From assembly GCA_029204225.1 (NCBI GenBank), contig CM055110.1, positions 39,187,515-39,251,514 of the forward strand: 64,000 bases of DNA, given 5' to 3'. Position numbers and translations under genes: made by a program. How positions within the stretch are numbered: the stretch's first letter is position 1; each line of letters starts with the position of its first letter. Shown here one piece after another: positions 55,291-64,000 of this stretch. Below the pieces are notes generated by a model. The model had not been told where the DNA came from and ran no database searches. It saw only the letters and a list, made by a program, of their open reading frames with translations. The DNA is from Diphasiastrum complanatum. Lineage: Eukaryota > Streptophyta > Lycopodiopsida > Lycopodiales > Lycopodiaceae.

Positions 55291-56118
55291 TGTGAAAAAA
55301 GTACAAAAAGGACCAAGAGTGGATCCTAATCTGATCCTCAAGAGGGATTGGTTGTCAGATTACTTGATCTATCAATCTACTTGAGATTAAGATCAATCTA
55401 GATCAATTCTAGACACAAAATCCTAACAAGAACAATCATTAATTGAAGGTAGGTGTACTTTCTAGTTTCCCACGTGTGAAAACCTATCTGAGTACGGACT
55501 CCAACCTGAAAATCAAGTACACATTGATAGAACCTCAAAACAATCAAAACAAATGTAGACAAACGGAGAATCACTCAAAATTGCTTCCAAAACCAAGATT
55601 GGTGTCTCACATTGATTATGGCCAAATGTGGATCTATATATACAATAAGTGGGTGCTCGTGGTACTGATCATCCCTTTGATCCCTCATGTGTGAACGTGC
55701 TTTGTCATATGATGATTCATCATGCAAAACTGACACTTGGACAAAACCTTCTATTTTGAGCACTTTTGGTCCATTTTCCTTCTATATGGAGATCTACTTG
55801 GAAATCTTCTAGAAGTCAAAATTCGCCTACTTCAGCTTATTTCACACGTGTGAGCTGTCCTCTACACATGGGATATGACACCTAACCAAAGGATGTGGCT
55901 CATGCAATCAATAGATTGATGCCATGTGTCATTTGTCTAAAAAACTAGTTTTTGGCCATTTTAGCCACTAGAACTTGAATTAAATCATATGCAAAAGAAA
56001 TGATTATGGTACATGAAAAGTGCACTAGTTTCACATGTGGGAATATGCTCCACACATGTGTGTTTATCTATATACAAGATTTTTGGCCTCTACCAAGCTT
56101 ATTTTTGCATTTTTCACA
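55291..56118 (-). repeat. 5' LTR of the copia-type element
   Basis: Begins TGTGAAAAAAGTAC and ends TTTTTCACA, giving long inverted ends (TGTGAAAAA/TTTTTCACA). It is the partner of 50,809-51,640. Confidence 0.9.
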
Positions 56119-57780
56119 GATGCTAGAGCTCCTAAGCAAAGCCGATCCATCAACCACTGAGGTGTTGGTTATGGCATGCCATATCAAGGTTCCACAACTG
56201 GTTCTCTCCGCAAACCAACCGTGGACTCCTCCACTTATACCCAGTTGCCCCGCTCGCCTTCTTATTTTTCTGAATCATTTTCATCCTACCAACCTTTAGC
56301 ACTTCCATTCACTTGTTCAACCACATCCACTTCTGACACCATACCCCCTACATCGCCTCTTAAAACTGATGACCATTTTCTAAAACAATTCATTTCACCA
56401 ACAACTCAATATAACCTCATAACTAACCCACTACCCTCCACTCGTAAACTGTTTTCGCCTCCATCACCACCTGATTTTAATTTATCTGATCAAGGTCCAC
56501 TTGATGAGATTGTGCAGCCTACTATGGGATTTTCTTCATCCCCTCCAGAAGAAAAGAGCGATATCTTCACTGGATCAAAGTTTGAGGGTTCAACACCAAG
56601 GATTCCTGATACGAAGAGTGCCACAGCCTTGGACAACTATTTGGCAAGGCCCTCAAGGAAGCTGCCCGAGAGATCCATAGAAAAGATTAAAAGACGGTGC
56701 GACGATCGGAAAGAATCTGATGAATTCTGGAAGACCATGCCTAGCCATGCAATAAACTATTGCTAATGCATGGAGTGTCCACCATGAAAGAAAAATGAGG
56801 GGGGGCAAAGAAAGTAACTATAGAAGAATATCCAAAGCTCAACAGCCTCGTGAACGCCTTACATCCACAACCCTCCTGGAGGATCACGATGATGCTGAAT
56901 AATGATGAGCAGCTTCAGGAGTACCTAAGGGCACCAAGCTAGAAAAGGGTCGACCCCTACTATGCACCAATTAAGAGAAGAGACCCTTGGGAGAAAACAA
57001 AACTAGCCAAGCTACAGATCAATTGGTCTTTTATTCCAGGAATTGACTCAAGCTCAACTATGGTAAAGTATCGAGGCATGCTACTAAAGTTTGGATACGC
57101 CTATAGAGGAAGTGCAGATATGGTAGTCCAAGAAAGTGCAGATTATTGTTTATCCATAGCCTTTCTCAGGGCTTTGGAGTGCTACTGGGATAAGGGACTA
57201 CCACCCATAAAGCTAGACATAAATCAACCTTTGCAATCAGAAGATGCACATCTAATGATGGCCAGACTTTATTTTCGAGCCACATTTACTTCCAGTCAGT
57301 ACGTGTAGATAATCGAGAAGTGGTATGAAAATAAGTTCATACTTGGAATAAGGTCGTACCTAGGACCTATTCCGTTGGGTGCAAAGACAAGATTCATCAC
57401 ATTTGAAGCCATCGAGAAGAAGATCGGCTATGAGAAATCTCTTGATAGAGAAAAGCTGGAAAGAGCAAGCAAGAGACTCTCGGTTGTGCAGGGCTATCCT
57501 GATAAGCTACTGCACCTATGAAATTTTGTCAAGAAGAACAACAACGAAGCCAATAAGTTCTTGGTTTTATGTAGGCAAACATTGATATGTGTCTTTCCAA
57601 GAATCACACGTCAAAGCTGAAGCAATGCAGTGGGACCTGCAATACTATAGAGGGAGGATAATGTTAGATGATGTCATGCCCCGAGGTGTCGATGCAAAGC
57701 CTCTCCACTCAAAAGGGCTTCTACCAGAGATGAAGTTGAGAGCCGAGTCTGAGAGGATGAAAATTATAGTGCTAGGCTAA
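56119..57780 (+). pseudogene. ORF-X copy C, Pro/Ser-rich part and C-terminal domain
   Basis: 56,176-56,766 is open: Ser/Thr/Pro-rich, then ATALDNYLARPSRKLPERSI (ALDDYLARPPQP in copy B). From about 56,820: SLVNALHPQPSWRITMMLNN, DEQLQEYLRAPS, TAG, KRVDPYYAPIKRRDPWEKTK, INWSFIPGI; then open 57,060-57,308 LKFGYAYRGSADMVVQESAD, YWDKGLPPIKLDINQPLQSE, MMARLYFRATFTSSQYV; after a TAG, IIEKWYENKFILGIRSYLGP and FEAIEKKIG. A tail runs to TAA 57,778. These match copies B, D and A block by block. The missing middle is only the inserted element. Confidence 0.65.
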
Positions 57781-59029
57781 AATATATAGCTGTGAGCCCC
57801 ATGGTAGGTCTCGAAAGATGGATAGCCATGTGGGAGCGAGTAGATTAGATTATCTCGACTTGAGTTATGTTTTTTAATAAAGAGGCCTCCTGTTATCAAG
57901 TAAGAGGTGGAACTCAAATTGTTATAGATTGGGATTCGCTCTTTTGCAAGAGGTGGACTCCAAAATAATATGTAATTGGGTTCTACAGCTCGTGGCTATA
58001 GATAGAGGCCTCTTCCATGAGTTCAAGAGCATGTAATTTGTACTGAAATTTTGTTGCTTTGTTAATGGAAGATCATTCTACGTGCATTTCTTCTCATGCT
58101 CCATCTTCATGCATTGTTGTTTGGGTACTGATGTATGAATGTGCTTGTTGATGTTTTCTTCTCTTAAAGTTTGGTTTGGAATTAGTATCAGGTAGATGTG
58201 CAGGACTTGGAGATTGATCTACCATTCCATTGTTTTCTGATGTCTCTTGGTTTCTACTTCCTGAGGAGTTCTTCTTACAACTGTTGAGTGATAGTTGTAG
58301 GAAGCACTTTGTAGGATTTTCATTGCTTTAGTTTAGAAGTTGTTGTGTTGATGTTGATTCTTTGATTTCAATAGGAGTAGATTTAGTTTAATTCCTTGTT
58401 CTTGCTTAGTTTAGCTCAACAATAATCTACAGATTGTAACAATAAAGAAAGAACTGAAACATAATTGTAAAAAGTAGAAAACGAGTTCCTGACAGATCCA
58501 ATATTCAAGATGAGCTATCATTATCAAATAAGATTCTGAATCAGGTCGTAGGTGTGCCTTTGATAGGCGGGTACATCACTGTTATACTACAATTAGATTT
58601 CGTGATTGAGCCATTGCATATAGATTTGTAACCACGTGAATCTGTGCCATGCTGAACCTTTGTCAAACTGAAGGAGAGTTGTCACTGAGTAGATTCTGAC
58701 AGAGGACTAGAATCATTGAGAAGTAGAACGAGTGAAGTAGCAGCAGACATTGAGAGAGTCGCTGCTAACAGAGTTTGAATAGGCACTGATAGATCAGTAG
58801 AGCTTGTCACGAACATTGAGTGGTTGCGGCAGCAGACGTTGAAGTAGAGAGGCAAATCCGTAAACAGTAATTCAACGAAAAAGAATGTAAAAAATGATTA
58901 AAAAAATGAACAATATCACATAACAATAGAATTTACAGACATGCATGCACATACACATAACACACAATCAATCAGTATATGTCTAAGGAATAGCAGGGCT
59001 CATGATATCATCGTAATCTACTCTCATTC
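57781..59029 (+). other. Non-coding stretch, possible 3' LTR of gypsy copy C
   Basis: It follows the ORF-X end where an LTR is expected. There is an AATAAA at about 57,875 and a TATA-like CTATAGATAGAGGCC near 57,985. No partner copy exists in the window, so the ends are unknown. No gene seen. Confidence 0.35.
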
Positions 59030-59240
59030 ACTACTGTGTCCAAAGGGATGCGTTTGAGGGTTTTAAGTTTCCCGCAGCCTGAGGCAAAGATTTGATCAAT
59101 GATATAGGGACCTTGGCCAGTTAACTTAAGTTTGCCCTTATGTACATTTGTTGATAGAGAAGGACTCTATCTCCTTCTTTAAATTTCTTCAGCTTAATAT
59201 GGCGGTCATGCCAATCTTGTTGGCATCTTGTTGTGCGTGC
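59030..59240 (-). pseudogene. Gypsy integrase C-terminus remnant (third gypsy element)
   Basis: The minus strand reads QDWHDRHIKLKKFKEGDRVL, LYQQMY, and after a frame slip HKGKLKLTGQGPYIIDQIFA, SGCGKLKTLKRIPLDT. This is the same GDxVLLY ... GKLKxxxxGPYII module as in copies B and C, but clearly diverged, so it is a separate element. Nothing else of it is seen. Confidence 0.7.
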
Positions 59241-61572
59241 ACACTAATGACTCTTGTTTTGCAAATCTTATGGAGGTGGAATAGCCTATGGGCAAGGATC
59301 TGACTTTCATCTAGTTTTAAATCGTAGGCTACCTATAAAGATGGATAACTATAAGATTGATACGTTCATATTATATAACTATGGACAATTGGAAAAGTGG
59401 ATTTCAAGGTATGAAAAACCCAAAAAAGAAAGAAACATAACATTGAAATGAAGAAGAAATATCAATTGAAGAAGAAGGAGAGCGTTGGAGAACGATAAAC
59501 CTTTGGAGCCTTTACCTTCAAAATGCACTCGTGAATGAGTTTTTGATACGATGCTAAAAGCATCCGAAAACGAAGAAGAAGTGACCGAATTAGAATGGGA
59601 ATTTGTTCGTGGTCGTGGATGGAAGGTTAGTGTAGTATTGTCTTTGTGAAGTTTTTTTTTTTGTATTACTCAATATATAAATAGTATTTTAATTTACACA
59701 ATTTTTTTTTTTTTGTTTTATCATACATTGCCATGTGGGCATATGGACATCATACATTGCCATGTGGGCATGTGGGCATATGGACATCATTATGGATATT
59801 AATGATCTCGAGATATATGAAGTTATTAACGATATAATGATCCACTAATAAACATCAATCTACATTTCTTTTAGAGGAGCACATACCAAAGTCCATAAAA
59901 GGGACAATAATAAAATGCCCAAAAAGAAACGTTTTGTTGTAGACTGTAGTTAGTTTTTGATGTGAAATTGAGAGCTAAAGTGCTTGTTTTCTGATGTTCA
60001 AGAAAAGTACATAGATGATGTGCATAATGGAACCCAATTTTTTTGTGGTTGGTTTATGAAGCTATTAATAGACATAGTTCTTAAAAAATATTTTTAAACC
60101 ATGTATGATCAATCTATCTATCTATTTATAAGGACATAAGACAGAAGAATCTACAATGTATGATGATGCAGACAATTATTTATCTGTGTATTTATTGTAC
60201 TTGAGCTTGAAGATGAGGCCCATAACTGAAGCGAAGACATAAATTCACAAATTAATAAAAACTAATTTGTCCTATGAAAAAAATGAAGATAAAATTATAT
60301 GTTTTTTTACATTATTTTGCTGTTTTAATTAGTTAGCAATTGTTTGTTAAATTCATCATGTTAAGTCATTTGGTTCTTTAATTAATTTTAAGATTTATCT
60401 AAACTACATTTTTTTTAAATATAAATCAAAAACTATGACTTTCAAGTTGCTATCAAAAAATGGATAAAACAAATCTACTTAAATATGCCTTAATAGAAAC
60501 ATTAAAAAATCTATAAAATACATCTACTTAAATATCCTTCAAAGAAAAGAAACATTAAAAAATCTATAAACAAATCTAGTTTAAGTGCTTTAACCAAGGC
60601 CCTGGCCATACTGCCTCGCTTGAAAATTGATGTGAACAAACTCGCTGAGCAACGATTACCTTACAGTCATAATACTTGAGCGATGGAACCTCTGTTTACA
60701 TAGTTATGTGGCACTTCATCATTGAGAGGTCAACGACGACCACACTATTGTTTTTGCACCTACCTACCCTTTCAATGAATGAATGGATATAAGGCTGGCT
60801 GCCAGCGAGCTACCATATTGTGTATAGTTGCTACATGATGCATGATTTATGGTAAATGATATGCAATGGTAAGCGAATGCAATATGTCTCTTGCTTTTTA
60901 CAGAGTATCCTACTACGAAAATGCATACCGATTCCATTACTGGATTCGGAGTATGCTGATACATAGGTATGCATTCTAAAAATCATCTTTGTCAAGGTTA
61001 TTCCAATCTTTTTTTACTTAACCATAAGTGGATTATTCATTGTATAATGTAAACGTTGTACGATTGGCAATGCTTTTTATGCTATTACTGTTGTGGCAAA
61101 AACTAGACTCGAGAAACTTCTATTACCAACCTCCGAAAAAAATATCGTTTGTAAGCAAATATGGCTTCTTCACAAGATTCTCATGCAACATCTATTCATG
61201 TAAGCTTTGCAGTACTTTGCTTTGTGTATCAGTTTACGAAAAGGTAATGGTGTATATAATTGGAAAGAGTTACGTTTACGAATGGTTATAGAAATGGTGG
61301 TAACTTGCATCTTAGCTATGCCTCTCATTTAGCAATAATAAGCAGCCATATATAAACTCAGGTTACATAGTTGGTGACATTGTCGCTTGCTTTACAAGAA
61401 ATTTATTTTTAAGTACAATAATACAAGTATTGATAATATACGCGCCCTTAAGATACATGGATTTGTACAAGGGATCGCCACATTTGTAGGAATTGGTATG
61501 GCACGGATCTGCACTTATCCTAACGCAAATGTTAGGGTAAAGTACTTGGCTAAAACACGCACTGGTAATAAT
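59241..61572. other. AT-rich low-copy DNA with short tandem repeats
   Basis: No supported gene. CATACATTGCCATGTGGGCA + TATGGACAT is tandemly doubled at about 59,720-59,790. A unit with ACATTAAAAAATCTATAAA and ATCTACTTAAATAT recurs two to three times at 60,470-60,590. Short open stretches (59,254-59,451; 61,028-61,291) carry no domain. Confidence 0.4.
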
Positions 61573-62273
61573 TGTGAAAGTACTGTACTTTAGGACCATA
61601 AATGGATCTACAAAAGATCCACAAGAGTGATTGGATGCTTGCTTAACAATCTATCAAAAAACTAGACACAAAAAAGTTGATCTAGATTGGCAATTTGACA
61701 AACAGCAAGCATTAACAATCAAAAGCATTGATAAACATTGAAATCCGAGCCCACACGTGTGTACTACAGGCTTTAGTACGGCCTTCAACCTGAGAAGCAA
61801 GTAGAAATTGATTTGGTCTCATTTGGATCACAAAAACTCAATGTACATAGTGAACTAGCTTGAGATTGCCAATGAGCTCCAAAAATTTTCTATCTTCTCA
61901 CTATGGAGAGAGGGAATACATAGCAAATTCGACTTCCTTCTTGAAGTTAGGTGGATTTCCAGCATGTAATAAGGAAGTGAACTCACTCTCCTTGACCTAA
62001 AATGAAACCCTAGTCTATTTCCTAGAGTTATGCTTGGTAGGTAGCCAGTTGGTCAAATTTTCACCTTAAACTTAGGTGTAGGTCCTATAAAGTAGGGATG
62101 ACCACCAAATAGACATGACCAACTCTCTTGACTTGACCTAACCTACATTAGAATGGGTTTTCCATGTGGCATCATGGCCTCACATGTGTGGGACCCACTT
62201 GTGTACACAATTTACACTATTCTACATGGTTTTTGATCAAGCTAGATTTGCCAATTTTTGGCAATTCTTCACA
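61573..62273 (-). repeat. 3' LTR of the copia derivative at the right edge
   Basis: Begins TGTGAAAGTACTGTAC and ends ATTCTTCACA. The inner side abuts a polypurine tract. The start aligns in outline with the LTR at 50.8 kb (TGTGAAA, AGTAC, GGACCA, TGGATC), as does the end, so the two elements are relatives. The left flank ATAAT would be one half of the target duplication. Confidence 0.75.
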
Positions 62274-62288
62274 CTCCTCCTCAAATTT
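62274..62288 (-). other. Polypurine tract
   Basis: The minus strand reads AAATTTGAGGAGGAG just before the LTR start TGTGAAGAAT. Confidence 0.75.
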
Positions 62289-62482
62289 AGCTTGATCTAT
62301 TAGAACTCTCTTGATAGATGAATGAAAGCTTTTAGAAGTGTCTAAAAAATCCAGCTACAAACAAGGAACTTTTGAGACTCCAATAGAGAATGATGTCCAT
62401 GAAGGATCTTTCACCACCTCTTAGAGGATCCCTTACAAGATGTTCCATAAATGTGTCTATATACATGTAGCACACTTCAAAA

Positions 62483-64000
62483 CTAAACATCATGCCAAGC
62501 CATGGATTCCAAGTCATTTTGTGCACTTGAAGAAACATCAATTAAAATATTAAGTGCATAAATAATGTTGCCAAAGACAACTTGTCTTGCTTGATCCATT
62601 TGATTGAGCCTAGATGGCTCCATCTTGATACTCAAGGTTCTCCTTGGAGTCCTCGGGTCTTGAGCTTGATCCTCCACTTGACTTGACTCCAAAACATCAA
62701 TGAATCGAATAATGTGTTGATCCAAAGGTGCTTCTTCAAGTTTACAAATCTTCCACTCTTGAAAGATCACATTTCCACCATTGACAAATTCTTTGGTTGA
62801 AAACAAGTAGATTCTACAATCTCTACTTGAAGAGCAAAACACTACCATTATTCCTATCATTGAAATAGGATAATCTTTGGTCCTTACATTGGAATTATCA
62901 TGTTCAAAGCATGTGGACCCAAAAATTTCCAATACAAATGATGTTTCATCTTTTATGACACTATTCAAACTATTACAAAAATAGTTATCCAATGAAATTG
63001 CTTTATCCACAACAAATGTAGATTTCAAAGCATCCCATTTCATTGTCTTGTCATACAAAGTAATAAACACCATGAATCTTAAAGGTAAGAAACAAGTCAC
63101 CTCATGCCTACTAATACTTTCCAAAAAGTATTCAAAGATAGTAGACTCTCCAATGCTCACCACCCTTGCAAGATGCACACTTGAATGGACAATTTGCATG
63201 CAATTTGATGACTCGGACATTGTCATTGAGGACTCCCTTGGAACTCTCATGCTTTGAGACTGATCCTCAAGATCTTCCTCCTTTTGATGCTCCTCCTCAA
63301 TGCAAGCAAGATCACACTTTGCCAAGATCTCCTCTTGAGTGATCTCCTCCTTTGCCAAGCTCATTCTTTCAAAAGCAACACTAGCTTCCAACTTAAACAA
63401 TCTTCCATGTTTAAATCCCTTTGCAATGCAAACATCATTCTTCAAGATGAAGCAAACACCATGCTTAAAGTGGACATCCAAACCACTCTCTAAGAGTAGA
63501 CCAACACTAAGCATATTCTTGGTGATTGATGGTACATAAAGGACATTTTCTAGATCCATGCATTTTGAGGATTCTAGATACAAAGAAATGGTGCCAACAC
63601 CATCTATCCTACACTCTTCATCATTTGCAGTAAAGACAAACTTTTTAGCATCATTGAACGAGTGTAAGGTTGAGAAAAAATCCTTTTCACAAGACATGTG
63701 GGAGCTAGCCCCACTGTCGATCCACCAATTGTCTCTTGAATTGCTATTGCTTGTTGGTGAGGATGTAGATGCCATCAAGAATACATCTACTTCATCATCC
63801 TCCTCCTCCTTTGCAAGGTTTCTTTGTTTGTCCTCCTCCACTTGTGCTCTTAGCCTCTTGTAGCATTTAGATGCATAATGCCCCTTCTTTCCACAAAAGA
63901 AGCATTTTTGCTTTGACTTGTCCTTTGAACTTGATGCATCATCCTCTTCTTTGGCCTCCTTTGGATGCTTCTTCTTTCCATTGGTCTTCTTTTTGCCCTT
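62483..64000 (-). CDS. Copia derivative: nucleocapsid, protease and integrase tail, partial
   Basis: An open frame of 505 codons entering from the right edge. Lys-rich start, intact zinc knuckle CFFCGKKGHYASKC (about 63,903-63,862), then protease WWIDSGASSHMSCEKDFFST (DSGA intact, about 63,720), GVGTISLYL, VLYVPSITKNMLSVGLLLES. After FKHGRLFKLEASVAF it departs: an acidic stretch stands where the integrase core should be. Near residues 350-410 IFGSTCFEHD, GIMVVFCSSSRDCRIY and GGNVIFQEW resemble the copia integrase C-terminus, and the end (GNIIYALNILIDVSSSAQND) resembles the linker before RT. So integrase core, RT and RNase H are deleted yet the frame stays open. Probably a non-autonomous element able to make gag-protease products. 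Confidence 0.65.
   Translation of the reverse strand, partial: KGKKKTNGKKKHPKEAKEEDDASSSKDKSKQKCFFCGKKGHYASKCYKRLRAQVEEDKQRNLAKEEEDDEVDVFLMASTSSPTSNSNSRDNWWIDSGASSHMSCEKDFFSTLHSFNDAKKFVFTANDEECRIDGVGTISLYLESSKCMDLENVLYVPSITKNMLSVGLLLESGLDVHFKHGVCFILKNDVCIAKGFKHGRLFKLEASVAFERMSLAKEEITQEEILAKCDLACIEEEHQKEEDLEDQSQSMRVPRESSMTMSESSNCMQIVHSSVHLARVVSIGESTIFEYFLESISRHEVTCFLPLRFMVFITLYDKTMKWDALKSTFVVDKAISLDNYFCNSLNSVIKDETSFVLEIFGSTCFEHDNSNVRTKDYPISMIGIMVVFCSSSRDCRIYLFSTKEFVNGGNVIFQEWKICKLEEAPLDQHIIRFIDVLESSQVEDQAQDPRTPRRTLSIKMEPSRLNQMDQARQVVFGNIIYALNILIDVSSSAQNDLESMAWHDV

Larger units (their letters stand above)
50809..56118 (-). mobile_element. Copia-type LTR element without pol, complete ends
   Basis: LTRs of 832 and 828 bases with TGTG...CACA ends, a primer-binding site inside the right LTR and a polypurine tract inside the left LTR define a 5.3-kb minus-strand element. 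The flanks GATGT (50,804-50,808) and GATGC (56,119-56,123) look like a 5-bp target duplication with one change. Inside are only knuckle remnants and a 399-codon open reading frame; integrase, RT and RNase H are absent, so it must have used proteins of a relative. LTR identity by eye is about 95%, so it is younger than its gypsy host. A related element lies at 61.6 kb. Confidence 0.85.
43578..57780 (+). mobile_element. Ty3/gypsy copy C with extra 3' gene (interrupted)
   Basis: Plus-strand order: gag fragment, protease-RT linker, RT, RNase H, integrase, CT-rich spacer, ORF-X. Protein blocks match copy B throughout. The 5' LTR, leader and first half of gag are missing left of the copia LTR. Nucleocapsid and protease are deleted between about 43,850 and 43,880. 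A younger LTR element occupies 50,809-56,118. A 3' LTR probably lies after 57,780 but could not be bounded. Confidence 0.75.

Overview
This is plant nuclear DNA. It has no rRNA, tRNA, operon or ribosome-binding-site signals. It is packed with plant-type LTR retrotransposons of both superfamilies (Ty1/copia and Ty3/gypsy), with copia-type primer-binding sites of the TGGTATCAGAG class, long AG and CA microsatellites, and AT-rich low-copy spacers. Fragments of a DUF7869-type protein and of an N4/N6 DNA methyltransferase-like protein make me think of a large-genome land plant, perhaps a non-flowering lineage, but I cannot name a species and that guess is weak. I found no intact host gene. Almost every recognisable coding stretch belongs to a decayed mobile element.

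Layout. 1-5.3 kb: broken unidentified coding stretches, a DUF7869-like pseudogene, and two copia scraps on opposite strands. 5.3-10.9 kb: one long copia element (+) with gag, protease, integrase, RT and RNase H all recognisable but carrying many stops; its 3' end is replaced by two CATGCA-rich tandem arrays. 11-19 kb: mostly low-copy AT-rich DNA with microsatellites and a methyltransferase-like pseudogene (-). 19-57.8 kb: a nested cluster of one gypsy family. Copy B (-, 27.8-42.4 kb) is nearly full length. Copy C (+, 43.6-57.8 kb) has the same order. Copies D (-, 22.7-27.8 kb) and A (-, 19.3-22.3 kb) are remnants. 59-64 kb: a third gypsy integrase tail, low-copy DNA, and the 3' half of another copia derivative running off the right edge.

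Main result. The gypsy family carries, between integrase and the 3' LTR, an extra coding region of about 1.1-1.3 thousand codons that I do not recognise (called ORF-X here). Its parts keep one order: an N-terminal domain with a KWKNKD motif, a basic NLS-like patch, a Ser/Thr/Pro-rich linker, a coiled coil, an ALD(D/N)YLARP motif, and a C-terminal domain with (V/L)YYRA or LYFRA. The C-terminal part is recognisable in all four copies and the full order in two oppositely oriented copies, so it looks like a standing component of the element, sitting where env-like genes sit in other gypsy lineages.

History inferred from nesting: a copia element (LTR 42,920-43,577) lies against the gag of gypsy C; a later deletion joined it to the truncated 5' LTR of gypsy B; a younger copia-type element (50,809-56,118, LTRs about 95% alike by eye, near-perfect 5-bp target duplication) split the ORF-X of copy C.
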